Origin: an uncultured Clostridium sp. | Lineage (GTDB): Bacteria > Bacillota > Clostridia > Lachnospirales > Lachnospiraceae | Assembly (NCBI GenBank): GCA_900555045.1 | Contig: USJW01000026.1 | Span: 1-45,638 of the forward strand | Direction of reading: 5' to 3' | Length of the DNA: 45,638 bases | Part shown: piece after piece, positions 1-8,564 of the stretch | How the letters are laid out: each line of letters begins with the position of its first letter | Position numbering within the stretch: the stretch's first letter is position 1 | The notes under the pieces: generated by a model | Databases searched by the model: none | Seen by the model: only the letters and a program-made list of their open reading frames with translations | What the model was told of the DNA's origin: nothing | Program-made: the position numbers and the translations under genes

Positions 1-33
1 GAAATCAGCGGCTAGTTTTATCAGCTACTGATA

Positions 34-1407
34 TTAATAGGGATTCGACGCGTTCACATCGTTCACAGAATCGATTAAGTACTGCGCCATCTCCTTCGGG
101 TCTGCGCCGTCACTTAAGCTGTCAAATACCTCATAATAAACACCAGTACGTTCTTTTAATGCGGAGTTTTCAAAATTCGGGTCAAAGGAATAGGCACATG
201 TATCCATCACCACGTTGTTGGCTTCCACGATGTTCGGGTCAAGGAGTCCGGCTTCCTCCAGGATTGCCTTTGCCTTGGTGTTGCAGGGGATTCCTCTCTC
301 GGTGGTCAAAATCTTGATTCCGGTCTCGTTGGAGGTCAGGAATTCCAGAAGCAGAGCAGCCTCCTCCTTGTGCTGGGAGTTCTCTGTGATTGCGAAGCCC
401 TGGGAAACCTTGGTCATGCCGAAGGGTTTTGCGCCTTCCGGCACCATGTAGCCGCCCACCACGATCTGCTGGTCGTCGTTCACGGAGTTGATGATGTTGT
501 TGGCGGCGGAGTCATACTCCAGAACACCCGCGTAGTGTCCGTCCATCCACTTGGGGTTGGACAAGAAGGACTCGGCGCCGTCGCCCTGGATGGTGGCGAT
601 GGAGGGCTCTGCATGGCTCTCCTCCAGCGCGTTGATGTAGTTCATGCCGTCGGTGACTTCCTCGACGGTGTACTGAACCTCCATGTTCTCAACCCACGGC
701 TTGCCGTATTTCTGCTGCAGGTACCACACCATGATCCAGAAGCGCTCGTAGCCCTCGCTGGCGCAGCAGTAATAGTCGTCGCCCAGCTTTTCCTTGAATA
801 CCCGGCCTGCCTCAAGCAGCTCCTCGGGGGTGGTGGGGATGGGGATTCCGGCCTTGTCAAAGGTGGTCTTGTTGAAGAAGTACAGCTTGGAGGAGACGCT
901 GATCGGAACGCCCTGGAGCTTTCCGCCCACGGTCATGGCCTCTAAGTTGGTCTCCGGGAAGTTCCCCAGGGTGATGGTGTCGGAGAAATTGTTTAAGTCG
1001 GCGAACTTGGAGCCGTCGGAGGAGTACTGGTACAGCCAGTTCCAGTTGATCTGCATGAGGTCCGGGGCCGTGCCGCCTGCCAGCTGTGTGGCCACCTTGT
1101 CCTGCCAGCCGTCCCAGGCGCTGTATTCGCAATCGACGGTGATCCAGGGGTATTCCTTCATGAACGCGTCAACGGCCGCTAGGGTCGCTTTGTGGCGGGA
1201 TTCGCCGCCCCACCAGCTGAAGCGGATGGTCACAGGCTCCTGGGAGCCGCCTGCGTCGGTGGTCGGGGTGCCCGCGTCGGACGCCTTCGTCTCCGGGGCC
1301 GCCGTTGTGGCCTGGGTGCTCTCCATGGTCACGGGCTTGGTGCAGCCGGTCATAAGGATCATGGCCGCCGACAGTGCAAGAGCTGTTACTTTTTTCAATT
1401 TTTTCAT
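34..1407 (-). CDS. Sugar ABC transporter solute-binding lipoprotein (family 1 type)
   Basis: A 457-residue extracellular solute-binding protein that should capture a carbohydrate outside the membrane and deliver it to an ABC permease. Residues 1-22 form a signal peptide with a lipobox ending LMTGC (Cys22), followed by a Thr/Ala/Ser-rich linker. The mature part has the family 1 pattern, with WWGG near residue 65 and MQINWNW. It is clearly paralogous to the binding protein at 30679-32073: both share the WWGG, SRH, TVDCEY and QINWNW blocks. The start is supported by AAGGGGGAT nine bases upstream. It is the last gene of a three-gene minus-strand unit. No permease gene is visible in this cluster, so its partner lies left of the window or is shared. 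The substrate, probably an oligo-uronide, is inferred from the paralog only. Confidence 0.9.
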   Translation of the reverse strand: MKKLKKVTALALSAAMILMTGCTKPVTMESTQATTAAPETKASDAGTPTTDAGGSQEPVTIRFSWWGGESRHKATLAAVDAFMKEYPWITVDCEYSAWDGWQDKVATQLAGGTAPDLMQINWNWLYQYSSDGSKFADLNNFSDTITLGNFPETNLEAMTVGGKLQGVPISVSSKLYFFNKTTFDKAGIPIPTTPEELLEAGRVFKEKLGDDYYCCASEGYERFWIMVWYLQQKYGKPWVENMEVQYTVEEVTDGMNYINALEESHAEPSIATIQGDGAESFLSNPKWMDGHYAGVLEYDSAANNIINSVNDDQQIVVGGYMVPEGAKPFGMTKVSQGFAITENSQHKEEAALLLEFLTSNETGIKILTTERGIPCNTKAKAILEEAGLLDPNIVEANNVVMDTCAYSFDPNFENSALKERTGVYYEVFDSLSDGADPKEMAQYLIDSVNDVNASNPY

Positions 1408-1459
1408 AAATGTGTATCCCCCTTCTACTTTTTACGCTCGGTGACACCGGCGATTCGTT

Positions 1460-2182
1460 TTACTTTCCTTTCGGGACTTCGATCTCGAACCATACATAGT
1501 TTACGCGCTCGTTCTCATTGATCTCGATGGCGTGCTCGATGTTGATCGGGATAAACGCCCAGTCGCCCTCAGAGAGCTCGATCTCCTCATCCGCTGCGCG
1601 GTAGATAAACTTGGTTCCCTTCATCCCGTAGTACCACTGGTACAGGTTGTCATGGCTGTGGGGAGCCGCCTTGTTGGGGCCGTTTCCGATGATGGCGCCC
1701 AGGGTCATTCTGGTGATAAAGTGGGTGTCCAGGATGGAGTAGGAGTGGATTCCCTCCGGCCGGAAGCCTTCCACGTACTCGATGCAGCCGCTAATGGGGC
1801 AGAATCGGGGCAGCGCGATATGCCAGTGCTCCCACTGCTCGTGATCCTCCGGAAGCATCTCGCAGGTCATCTGCAGGTATTCCATGTCGGTCACCGCGTG
1901 GAGCATGTTGACCTCCTGATCCATGTTGGGGATAAAGAGCGACGGCTCCGTGATGTTGAACGCCTTCTTCGGGGTGGTGACGTAGCCCTCGCCGTCCGTG
2001 AAGTAGATGAGCTGTGTGACATCCGAGAAAACCTCCAGCTCCACCACCTGGCCGGCCTTCACCTGGCATTTGTAGGTGTGAACTCCGTCCACCATGCCGG
2101 GGAGCATCTCTGCCCGCATGACGCCGTTTTCCAACTTCTCGAATACCATATTCTCCTTTTTTTGGTACTGAATCACTCCCAT
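1460..2182 (-). CDS. Bicupin-domain protein
   Basis: A 240-residue soluble protein that appears to hold two cupin folds. The second (about residues 150-235) carries a PHSHDN metal-ligand-like motif, then a YGMKG turn and GDWAFIP, ending in EHAIEI. Such proteins act as sugar or sugar-acid isomerases, lyases or dioxygenases, and some only bind ligand; I cannot choose between these. It starts four bases after the stop of the upstream binding protein, and its AGGAGG site lies inside that gene, so the two are translationally coupled. The context of two solute-binding lipoproteins suggests it handles the imported sugar or sugar acid. Confidence 0.8.
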   Translation of the reverse strand: MGVIQYQKKENMVFEKLENGVMRAEMLPGMVDGVHTYKCQVKAGQVVELEVFSDVTQLIYFTDGEGYVTTPKKAFNITEPSLFIPNMDQEVNMLHAVTDMEYLQMTCEMLPEDHEQWEHWHIALPRFCPISGCIEYVEGFRPEGIHSYSILDTHFITRMTLGAIIGNGPNKAAPHSHDNLYQWYYGMKGTKFIYRAADEEIELSEGDWAFIPINIEHAIEINENERVNYVWFEIEVPKGK

Positions 2183-2186
2183 AATG

Positions 2187-3437
2187 TTACCTCCTGTTAT
2201 ACTTTTTAGCGTAGTCCTGTAAACTTGCGCTTACTTCCTCATAAAATACGTCCCTTGAGATTTCCTGCGAGATGTATTGGGTCCAGATGGGGATCATCTT
2301 TTCCACCATCACGGAGGGCACGGTCCTGCGCATGCCGATGGTGGTCCGATCGTCCGCCAGCCATCCGGCCAGTCCTTCGCGCTGGATTTCTCTCAACGGG
2401 GAATCGCCGTCCCCGTCCGCCAGCCAGTCGAGAAACGCTGTGGCCTCCTTGGGGGCGCTGCAGTCCTTTGTGATCCCCAGGCGGATCACCTTGATCTGCA
2501 TCTTGTTTTTCTCCTCATCGTCGGAGAGCAGAAGCGGTCCGACCTGGATTTTATCTTTCATCTCCTGGGACAGGTTCATGTGACTGAAGCCGTCCAGGCT
2601 CTCGTTTACGATCATTGCATACTTGCCGATTGCGAAGTAGTTTCTCGCCAGGTCGCTTGAGATCTCCAGCGGCCGCCGGTTGCCGTAGCTCAGCGTCAGG
2701 TCGTAGAAGTCCATCAGCTCATTCCACTCGGTATCGTTTGCGATGCGGCTCTGGTTGTTCTTCTCCAGCACCAACATGTACAGCTCCGGGTGCTTTTTCA
2801 TGGAGACCATCTGCATGAGCCCCGACTCGATCATCTTGGAGGTGTTCATGTAGGAGTTGATGAAGACCTTCTTCTGCGCCGCCTTTACGTCCTCGCACAG
2901 GCGCTTAAGCTCCTGGAAGGTGACGGGAATCCGGTTCCACCCGGCGCTCTCCAGAATTTCCATGTTGTAGAGAATTCCGACCTCCTCGTACATGATCGGC
3001 AGCGAATAGCAGTCGGAGTTCCAACGGCTTCCCTCCAGCACCCGCCCATCCAGCGCGGCCGCCGCCCTCGTCTCGCCCAGCGGGATCAGATGGCCGCTCC
3101 ACTCCTGAAGCTCGTTGCTGCCGTTTACCATGATAATGTCCGGCAGCTGGCCGGAGGCCAGGTTCATTTTTAAAAGGTTATAGTAGGAGTCGTCGCTGAC
3201 GATCTCCCACTTGATGCTGTTGATCTCAGGATGGCTCTCCAGGTAGAAGTCGCTCAGCTCATCTAAAGATTCCTTGCTCATGTTGATATTTGAGATACAT
3301 ATTTTGAGATCCACCGGAGCGGCTGCGGTCTCAGCCGCCGCGGGGGAATCTACCTTGGCGCACCCCGCAAACAGCAGTGTCAGGCATGCGGCCCCTGCGA
3401 GCAACCATGTTTTTCTGAAGTTCTTTTTCATCTGCAC
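2187..3437 (-). CDS. ABC transporter solute-binding lipoprotein
   Basis: A 416-residue extracellular solute-binding protein. The signal peptide and lipobox end LLFAGC (Cys26). The body has typical family 1 features, including LASGQLPDIIMVNG near residue 100 and a C-terminal helical lobe. It differs strongly from its operon neighbour at 34-1407, so this one operon carries two different binding proteins. The start follows AAGGGG at five bases. It is the first gene of the minus-strand unit, with a perfect TATAAT box 72 bases upstream of the ATG. The ligand is unknown. Confidence 0.85.
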   Translation of the reverse strand: MQMKKNFRKTWLLAGAACLTLLFAGCAKVDSPAAAETAAAPVDLKICISNINMSKESLDELSDFYLESHPEINSIKWEIVSDDSYYNLLKMNLASGQLPDIIMVNGSNELQEWSGHLIPLGETRAAAALDGRVLEGSRWNSDCYSLPIMYEEVGILYNMEILESAGWNRIPVTFQELKRLCEDVKAAQKKVFINSYMNTSKMIESGLMQMVSMKKHPELYMLVLEKNNQSRIANDTEWNELMDFYDLTLSYGNRRPLEISSDLARNYFAIGKYAMIVNESLDGFSHMNLSQEMKDKIQVGPLLLSDDEEKNKMQIKVIRLGITKDCSAPKEATAFLDWLADGDGDSPLREIQREGLAGWLADDRTTIGMRRTVPSVMVEKMIPIWTQYISQEISRDVFYEEVSASLQDYAKKYNRR

Positions 3438-3760
3438 CCCTTACCTTTCTTGTGGGGGAGGCCTTAACTGGTTTTTATTTTAACAGTTCAGAACCTCCGA
3501 TAAAACTCATTATATTGAGCTGTTTGGTGGACAATTTTGACATTTGGATGGACGGCATGTTGTCCATATTGGACATAAATAGACATATAAATAGATGGAA
3601 TCAGGCTATAAATTGTAAATTTTATACAATTTGCTGCGCTTCTATTTCGTTTGAAGGACATTTGATGTAGAATCTAAGATAGGAAACACCCCTTTCAGCC
3701 GCGCAGGCGGACCGTTTTGTGCTACTATTTTACAACAAAACAGGGGAGAGGGGAAATAAT
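3438..3760. promoter_or_regulatory. Divergent control region between the binding-protein operon and the ATC-hydrolase-like gene
   Basis: A 323-base AT-rich spacer. On the minus strand a TATAAT box (plus-strand ATTATA, 3509-3514) serves the binding-protein operon. Upstream of it is the inverted repeat TGTCCA-TAT-TGGACA (3561-3575) and several further GGACA/AGACA half sites around 3519-3592. A second inverted repeat, AATTGTA-N7-TACAATT, lies at 3611-3631. For the plus-strand gene a weak candidate promoter is TTGAAG (3651) with TAAGAT (3675) at 18-base spacing. These look like operator sites, but the regulator is not identified. Confidence 0.5.
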
Positions 3761-4486
3761 ATGTTGGGAGTGTGGATCTTGGGAGAAAATTTTGTGTTTG
3801 ATGTGGAAAAGCACGCGGTTTTGACCGGCGTGTTCGGCCGTGCGGCGGAGCGCTTCGCGGGGGAGTATGGGCTTAAAGTTCTGGCCTCGGCCATCGTGTC
3901 CTACGGCCGGCAGCGGGGGGACCGCATGCGTCGCAGAGCGCTTAGGGACGGGAGAGCGCTGAACTATGAGACCTACCTGGCCTACGGTGAGCTGTCCATC
4001 CCGTCAGAGCCCGGAGACTACAGCGTGCGCAGCCGCCAGCCAGTGTACATAAACTGCTGCCACCGCTGCCTGTGGGCCGAGGCGTGGAAAAAATTCGGTA
4101 TGGAGCGGTACGGAAAGGTGTACTGCGACTATGTAGACTTCAGCCTGGTTCAGGGCTTCAGCCCGGACATGGTGATGCTTGTGGAGACCGCCATCGGCCG
4201 CGGCGACGCTGCCTGCGCGTTCGTAAACGTGGGATACCAGATGACCGACGAGGCCGAGAGGCGTCTCGCCGCGCTGCGGGGAGAGCTGGGGAATCGGTAT
4301 AAGAAGGATTTCGGATACCACTGCGGCCATTTGTTAAACTCCTTTGACCGCGTCTTTGGCGCCGTCCTCGGGACGGACTACGGGAAAGTGCGGGAGGAAG
4401 CGCTTCGGGAGTTTGCGAAGATTTACTCGGAGGACGCAGTGAAGAAGCTTGAGATGGAGGCGCAGAGGGACTTTGAGGAGATTTGA
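3761..4486 (+). CDS. L-2-amino-thiazoline-4-carboxylic acid hydrolase family protein
   Basis: A 241-residue cytoplasmic protein resembling the ATC hydrolase family, whose founding member opens the thiazoline ring of ATC on the way to L-cysteine. Visible family-like features are the CCHRCLWAEAW block, the YCDYVDFSLVQGF stretch with a conserved Cys and Asp, and a Cys-His pair (HCGH) further on. I chose the ATG at 3761, preceded by GGGGAGAGGGG, over an in-frame ATG at 3719 that lacks a ribosome site. It stands alone between a divergent operon and a strong terminator. Many family members in Clostridia have no known substrate, so cysteine formation is only one possibility. Confidence 0.65.
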   Translation: MLGVWILGENFVFDVEKHAVLTGVFGRAAERFAGEYGLKVLASAIVSYGRQRGDRMRRRALRDGRALNYETYLAYGELSIPSEPGDYSVRSRQPVYINCCHRCLWAEAWKKFGMERYGKVYCDYVDFSLVQGFSPDMVMLVETAIGRGDAACAFVNVGYQMTDEAERRLAALRGELGNRYKKDFGYHCGHLLNSFDRVFGAVLGTDYGKVREEALREFAKIYSEDAVKKLEMEAQRDFEEI

Positions 4487-4603
4487 GAAGGGATAAGCTG
4501 CTCATGAGCTGACCGGAAGAAGGCGTACGATTAACTGATCAAATATGAAAGTCGGTTGGGGACCTGTTGAGAAAGTTTCTTTTTGGACGTTGGCTAATGC
4601 CGA

Positions 4604-4660
4604 AGACAGGAGTTTTAAATCTGCATCAAAAAGCAGATTTAAAACTCCTGTCTTTTTATT
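4604..4660 (+). terminator. Strong intrinsic terminator after the ATC-hydrolase-like gene
   Basis: A perfect 21-base-pair inverted repeat (4604-4624 with 4633-4653) around an 8-base loop, ATCAAAAA, followed by TTTTATTT. The T tract is on the plus side, so it ends the transcript of the 3761-4486 gene. Confidence 0.9.
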
Positions 4661-4680
4661 TCCCTGCTTGTGAAAAGATA

Positions 4681-4799
4681 GTGGGTGTTTTATGCAGCTG
4701 TTTTATGTGGCTGCTTTACGCGACTGCGCAGTGGGTGAGAGCCGGAACCTCCCTCCCCCACTCCCCCGGTTCTCACGAACGGATGCATCCAACACCCAC
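4681..4799. other. Composite structured intergenic element
   Basis: Between the plus-strand terminator and the 3' end of the minus-strand dehydratase gene is a densely self-complementary stretch. The outer stem is GTGGGTGTT (4681-4689) with AACACCCAC (4791-4799), continued after a 2-base internal loop by ATGCA (4692-4696) with TGCAT (4784-4788). Inside are GTGAGAGCCGG (4735-4745) with CCGGTTCTCAC (4766-4776, one wobble), a perfect palindrome ACTGCGCAGT (4723-4732) and GCAGC (4694-4698) with GCTGC (4710-4714), which competes with part of the outer stem. The 20-base loop 4746-4765 is C-rich (G-rich on minus). It may be a 3' UTR element or terminator of the minus operon; no T tract is present. 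Confidence 0.5.
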
Positions 4800-4810
4800 A
4801 CCCACACATA

Positions 4811-5959
4811 TTACCAGTCCTTCACCGCCCCGTCAAACCCCCTCTTCGCCTCATTGCTCCCTCTCTCATTAGCCGGGTACAGCTCCGTGGCGTCCTCGGC
4901 CAGCTCCACGCCGATTCCAGGCGCATCCGGGATCAGCAGGCAGCCGTTCTCGTACTTTAACGGCTCCTTCACCATCCGGTCCTCGGCGCCGTTTAGGCAG
5001 AAGCCCGGCAGCTCCTGGATGCCCAGATTCGGGATGCAGGCGCACAGCTGCAGGCAGGCTGCGGTGGAGACGGGGCCCAGGGGATTGTGGGGGATAACCA
5101 GCACGTCGTGGGCCTCCGCCACCGCACAGATCTTCTTGCTGGTGGTGATTCCGCCCACCGCGCACACATCCGGGCGGATGTACTGGGCCGCATTCCGGCT
5201 GAGCAGCATCTCGAACTCCCGCAGACTGATGTAGCGCTCGCCCGTGGCGATGGGGACTGCCACCTTGCCGGCCACCTGGGCCATGGAGTCGATGTTGTCG
5301 GGGCCGACGGGGTCCTCGAACACCATGGGCCGGTACGGCTCCACCGCGCGCCCGAAGGCGATGGCCTCCGGCACGGTCATGCCCCGGTGCGCCTCCAGCA
5401 CAAAGTCGAAATCATAGCCCACCGCCTCGCGGCAGACGCGGACCTTCTCCAGTTCGTCCTCCACCCGGCCGCTGTAGAACTCATTTTTGCCGTCTGCGGA
5501 CGGCTTCGCGGGCCCGTTGACAAAGATTTTGGCGGCGGTGAAGCCCTGCTTTTTCAGCTCCACGTAGCTTGCCGCCAGCTCCTCGTTGGTGGCCGCCTTG
5601 GTCATGACGGAGGCGTACACGCGCACGCGCTCCCGCACCCGTCCGCCCAGCAGCTCGTAGACCGGCACGCCCAGCTTCTTGCCCTTGATATCCCAGAGCG
5701 CGATATCGATGGCCGAGATGGCGCTCATGATCACGGAGCCCCGGAAGTAGACGGAGCGCAGAAAGTTCTGGTTGAAGTCCTCGATCTTAAACGGGTCCTT
5801 CCCGATCAGGTAGGAGCTGAACTTCTCGATGGCGGCCGCTGTGGCACCCAAATATCCCCAGTTTCCTGCCTCGCCCAGCCCGACGATCCCCTCGTCCGTG
5901 TAGACATGGACGAACAGGTAATGTTTGGCATAAATCAGTTTTACGTCTGTTATTTTCAT
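4811..5959 (-). CDS. Enolase-superfamily sugar-acid dehydratase (galactonate dehydratase-like)
   Basis: A 382-residue protein of the mandelate racemase/muconate lactonizing group. The N-terminal capping domain (to about residue 115) precedes the barrel. Likely metal ligands are Glu189 (in VLEAH), Glu215 (FEDP) and Glu241 (TGERY). His191, two residues after the first ligand, and His291 (PHNPLGP) match the acid/base histidines of galactonate- and mannonate-type dehydratases, which convert aldonic or uronic acids to 2-keto-3-deoxy acids. The exact substrate cannot be read from sequence. The start follows GGAGG at eight bases. It is the last gene of a permease-esterase-dehydratase operon, consistent with uptake, de-esterification and dehydration of a sugar acid. 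Confidence 0.85.
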   Translation of the reverse strand: MKITDVKLIYAKHYLFVHVYTDEGIVGLGEAGNWGYLGATAAAIEKFSSYLIGKDPFKIEDFNQNFLRSVYFRGSVIMSAISAIDIALWDIKGKKLGVPVYELLGGRVRERVRVYASVMTKAATNEELAASYVELKKQGFTAAKIFVNGPAKPSADGKNEFYSGRVEDELEKVRVCREAVGYDFDFVLEAHRGMTVPEAIAFGRAVEPYRPMVFEDPVGPDNIDSMAQVAGKVAVPIATGERYISLREFEMLLSRNAAQYIRPDVCAVGGITTSKKICAVAEAHDVLVIPHNPLGPVSTAACLQLCACIPNLGIQELPGFCLNGAEDRMVKEPLKYENGCLLIPDAPGIGVELAEDATELYPANERGSNEAKRGFDGAVKDW

Positions 5960-5975
5960 AGACAGGTCCTCCGTT

Positions 5976-6893
5976 TTAAATGTGATTTAAGATAAACTGC
6001 TCATGGAGCGCCAGCGCTTTTTGGTATTCGTCGACGCGGTTGATGGTAAACCCATGGCGGGAATTTCGGAAGCGCCGCAGCGTGACCGTGACGCCCGAGG
6101 CCGCCAGCTTGTGGGCGAACGCCTCGCACTCGTCCCTCAGCGAGTCCTCTCCCGCGCTGACCACAAGGCAGTCGGGGAAGGTGCCAAGTACCTCCTCGGA
6201 GGCCAGGATGGGCGAGGCCAGCGGGGAGAGGGCCTCCTCCGGCTGGAGGTAGAAATCCAGGTACTGCCGCTCCATCTTGGCCCGCGCAACTCTTTTGGCG
6301 TCGCCCCGCTGCTGGGGGCTCAGCTTGCTGAGCGGGTTTTTCATCTGGTCGGCCGGCATGTAATCCAGAATCATGCCAGCGGGCCGGAATGCGCCCCCTT
6401 CTGTGGCCTGGAATGTGGCCCCTTCTGCGGCCCGGATACAGGCCGCCGCGGCCAGATTGCTTCCCGCGCTGTGGCCGATCAGCAGAATCCGCTCCAGGTC
6501 AACATTCAGCTCATCCGCATGAGAATACGCATACCGGATGATGTCATAGCACTGGTTGACCGCCGCCGGGAACGGGTTTTCCGGGGCCAGGGCGTAGTCC
6601 ACGTCCCAGACCAGGGCGCCGGTGCGGGCGGCCATGTTGCTGCAGTAGACCTGATCCCGGTCCGCCCGCCCCTTGATGAACCCGCCTCCGTGGAAGTTGA
6701 TCAGCATGGGCAAGCTGCGCTTGTTCTCAGGGTCCGGCCGGAACTCATACACCCGGACGGTGCCCTCTGACACCGGCACGCCAAGCTCCTTTTGTTTTAC
6801 CGGAAGGGCGGCGAGCTCTCCTTCTGAGAGCGAGGGAAACGCGCCCTGGGCCCTGGCCTTCTCGGCCAGCTTTATCAATTCTTCACGCTCCAT
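5976..6893 (-). CDS. Alpha/beta hydrolase, hormone-sensitive-lipase-type esterase
   Basis: A 305-residue cytoplasmic esterase. The oxyanion motif HGGGF is at residues 68-72, the nucleophile elbow GHSAGS has Ser142, and SRHGF near the C-terminus supplies the catalytic His. The acid is probably an Asp/Glu near SAGEDSLRDE. I start it at the ATG at 6893, preceded by GGAGG at six bases. An in-frame ATG at 6911 would place that ribosome site inside the coding sequence. It lies between an anion permease and an enolase-superfamily enzyme, so it may remove an acyl or methyl ester from the imported sugar acid (inference). Confidence 0.85.
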   Translation of the reverse strand: MEREELIKLAEKARAQGAFPSLSEGELAALPVKQKELGVPVSEGTVRVYEFRPDPENKRSLPMLINFHGGGFIKGRADRDQVYCSNMAARTGALVWDVDYALAPENPFPAAVNQCYDIIRYAYSHADELNVDLERILLIGHSAGSNLAAAACIRAAEGATFQATEGGAFRPAGMILDYMPADQMKNPLSKLSPQQRGDAKRVARAKMERQYLDFYLQPEEALSPLASPILASEEVLGTFPDCLVVSAGEDSLRDECEAFAHKLAASGVTVTLRRFRNSRHGFTINRVDEYQKALALHEQFILNHI

Positions 6894-6917
6894 CTCAAAC
6901 CTCCGGATCATGCTGCT

Positions 6918-8213
6918 TTAGAATGCGGGGAATACCGTCATCACGTAGAAGACGTACACAACGACTAATATGATTGTAATCAACCAGCCGCCTTTTATCA
7001 AATCCTTTAGGTTATATCCGCCCTCAGCCATCGCCATGGGGATCGCGGGGGTGGCCATTGGGGTTAAGAAGGCGGTCAGGCAGCCGACGCTCACGAGGAT
7101 CATCGGTCCGATGGGGTTAGCGCCCAGCGCCTTGCAGGCCAGGATACAGATGGGGGTGAACACCTGGATCACGGCGCGGTTTAACATGAACTGGGTGACG
7201 ATGAAGGGCACGATGAAGAACAGTGCGCCGATCACATAGCCGTTTTTAGTCCCACCGACCATGGAGCCCAGCCACTGCCCGATCACGTCTCCGGCGCCGG
7301 TCTCGCTCAGCGCGCTGCCCAGGGCCAGAGCGCCTACAAACAGCAGGATCATGTCGAGGGGAAGCGATGTCATGGCCTCCTTGGTGGAAAGGGCGCCGCA
7401 CAGCACCATCAGGATGCCGCCGATGCAGGCGATAACCCAGTTGTCCACGCCCAGCTGCGGGGAGAAGAACAGGGCGATGATGGTGCCAAAGAAGATCACA
7501 ATGCCGGAGATATCCGCTTTGCCGGACAGCTCAGACTGGATGGCGCCGCTCTTTTTGCCGGAGCGGCTGCCTGCGGCGGCGCCCACCTGCTTCGGCATAA
7601 ATTTCGGCGCGATGAACATGGCCCAGGCCGGGATCAAAATCAACATCGGCCATTTGGCGATAAAGAAGTCGATGGGGTTGATCACATACTGGCTCATCTC
7701 GTAGGTGGCGAGGAACGCGTTGTTCTGGCTGGCCTGGGTGATGGCCGCGTCGGTGGGGAACGTCATGCAGCAGCCGATGGCGACCACGCAGAGCGGAAAC
7801 ATCACCTGCGAGGGGCTCACGTCGCTCTCATCGCAGAGCGCCGCCACCAGCGGGGACACGATGGCGAAGACCACCATGGGGCTCGAGATAAAGTTTGTCA
7901 GCAGGACCGTGATCAGGAGATAGCCGAAAAACGCTTTCTTGAAGGAGCCCTTTGTCAGCTTCATGATAAAGTCGCAGAGGCCGCGGATAAACGAGGTCTT
8001 ACGCAGACCGGCCGCCACCATAAACATGCCCGCCATCAGGATCGTGTTGGCGTTGGAAAAGCCGCTCAGCGCGGATGCCGGTTTGAGGCACCCTGTGAGG
8101 ACCAGCAGGATCATCGAGGACATCGCGGTGACCCACATGGGAATCCTGTTCAGCATATAGGAGACAAGCGTTAAGATAAAAATTGCAATACAAATGACAA
8201 GTTGATTGTTCAT
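6918..8213 (-). CDS. SLC13/ArsB-like (ion transporter superfamily) permease
   Basis: A 431-residue integral membrane protein with about ten to twelve hydrophobic segments in two repeated halves. Each half has a re-entrant-like stretch rich in small residues (FSSPMVV-type region near residue 110; LTPMATPAIP near residue 390). This pattern fits divalent-anion/Na+ symporters (SLC13, CitMHS). It should import an organic acid into the cell. I choose the ATG at 8213, which has GGAGGG about eight bases upstream. An open frame reaches 8450, but that extension is not membrane-like. It is the first gene of the operon with the esterase and dehydratase, divergent from an AraC regulator. Confidence 0.85.
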   Translation of the reverse strand: MNNQLVICIAIFILTLVSYMLNRIPMWVTAMSSMILLVLTGCLKPASALSGFSNANTILMAGMFMVAAGLRKTSFIRGLCDFIMKLTKGSFKKAFFGYLLITVLLTNFISSPMVVFAIVSPLVAALCDESDVSPSQVMFPLCVVAIGCCMTFPTDAAITQASQNNAFLATYEMSQYVINPIDFFIAKWPMLILIPAWAMFIAPKFMPKQVGAAAGSRSGKKSGAIQSELSGKADISGIVIFFGTIIALFFSPQLGVDNWVIACIGGILMVLCGALSTKEAMTSLPLDMILLFVGALALGSALSETGAGDVIGQWLGSMVGGTKNGYVIGALFFIVPFIVTQFMLNRAVIQVFTPICILACKALGANPIGPMILVSVGCLTAFLTPMATPAIPMAMAEGGYNLKDLIKGGWLITIILVVVYVFYVMTVFPAF

Positions 8214-8564
8214 ATACCATACCCTCCATACAGTGTTCGCGTCTCCGGCCGGATTTGCGGTTTGATGAGTACAGAATAATGGAATTTTTGTAAAAAATCG
8301 TGGGTAATTTAAATGAAAATCGGAGGAGCCATGGACATGTTTTGGTGAAAAAGCCGGAAAAATATATGAGGGCTCACAGAAAAAATCGAAATATTTTGAA
8401 TGTAATGAGCCGGTGAAAATGAGAAAAGTATCGAAAACTTGTGGAATCATGGGTGGAAGACAGGCGCAAATCCGGGAAATAAGGTCCGAATAATTTACAC
8501 GTGGTGAATATTTGGATATGCTATACTAAAAATATATCATTCACAGTGCTTCTTGGAGGGTGTC
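8214..8564. promoter_or_regulatory. Divergent control region of the permease operon and araC-type gene
   Basis: A 351-base AT-rich region. For the plus-strand regulator an extended -10 box TGCTATACT sits at 8519-8527, with no clean -35. The heptamer AAAATCG occurs in the same orientation at 8294, 8316 and 8382, spaced 22 and 66 bases, so all copies lie on about the same face of the helix. A looser copy, AGTATCG, is at 8427. Direct repeats near two helical turns are typical of AraC-family sites. No clear minus-strand -35/-10 pair was found. Confidence 0.45.

Noticed and set aside
5087..5995. 302-codon plus-strand open frame
   Set aside because: Shadow of the enolase-superfamily gene on the other strand; no ribosome site and Gly/His/Val-rich shadow composition.
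8214..8450. N-terminal extension of the SLC13-like permease
   Set aside because: Frame is open, but the added 79 residues are not membrane-like, and the ATG at 8213 has its own GGAGGG site.
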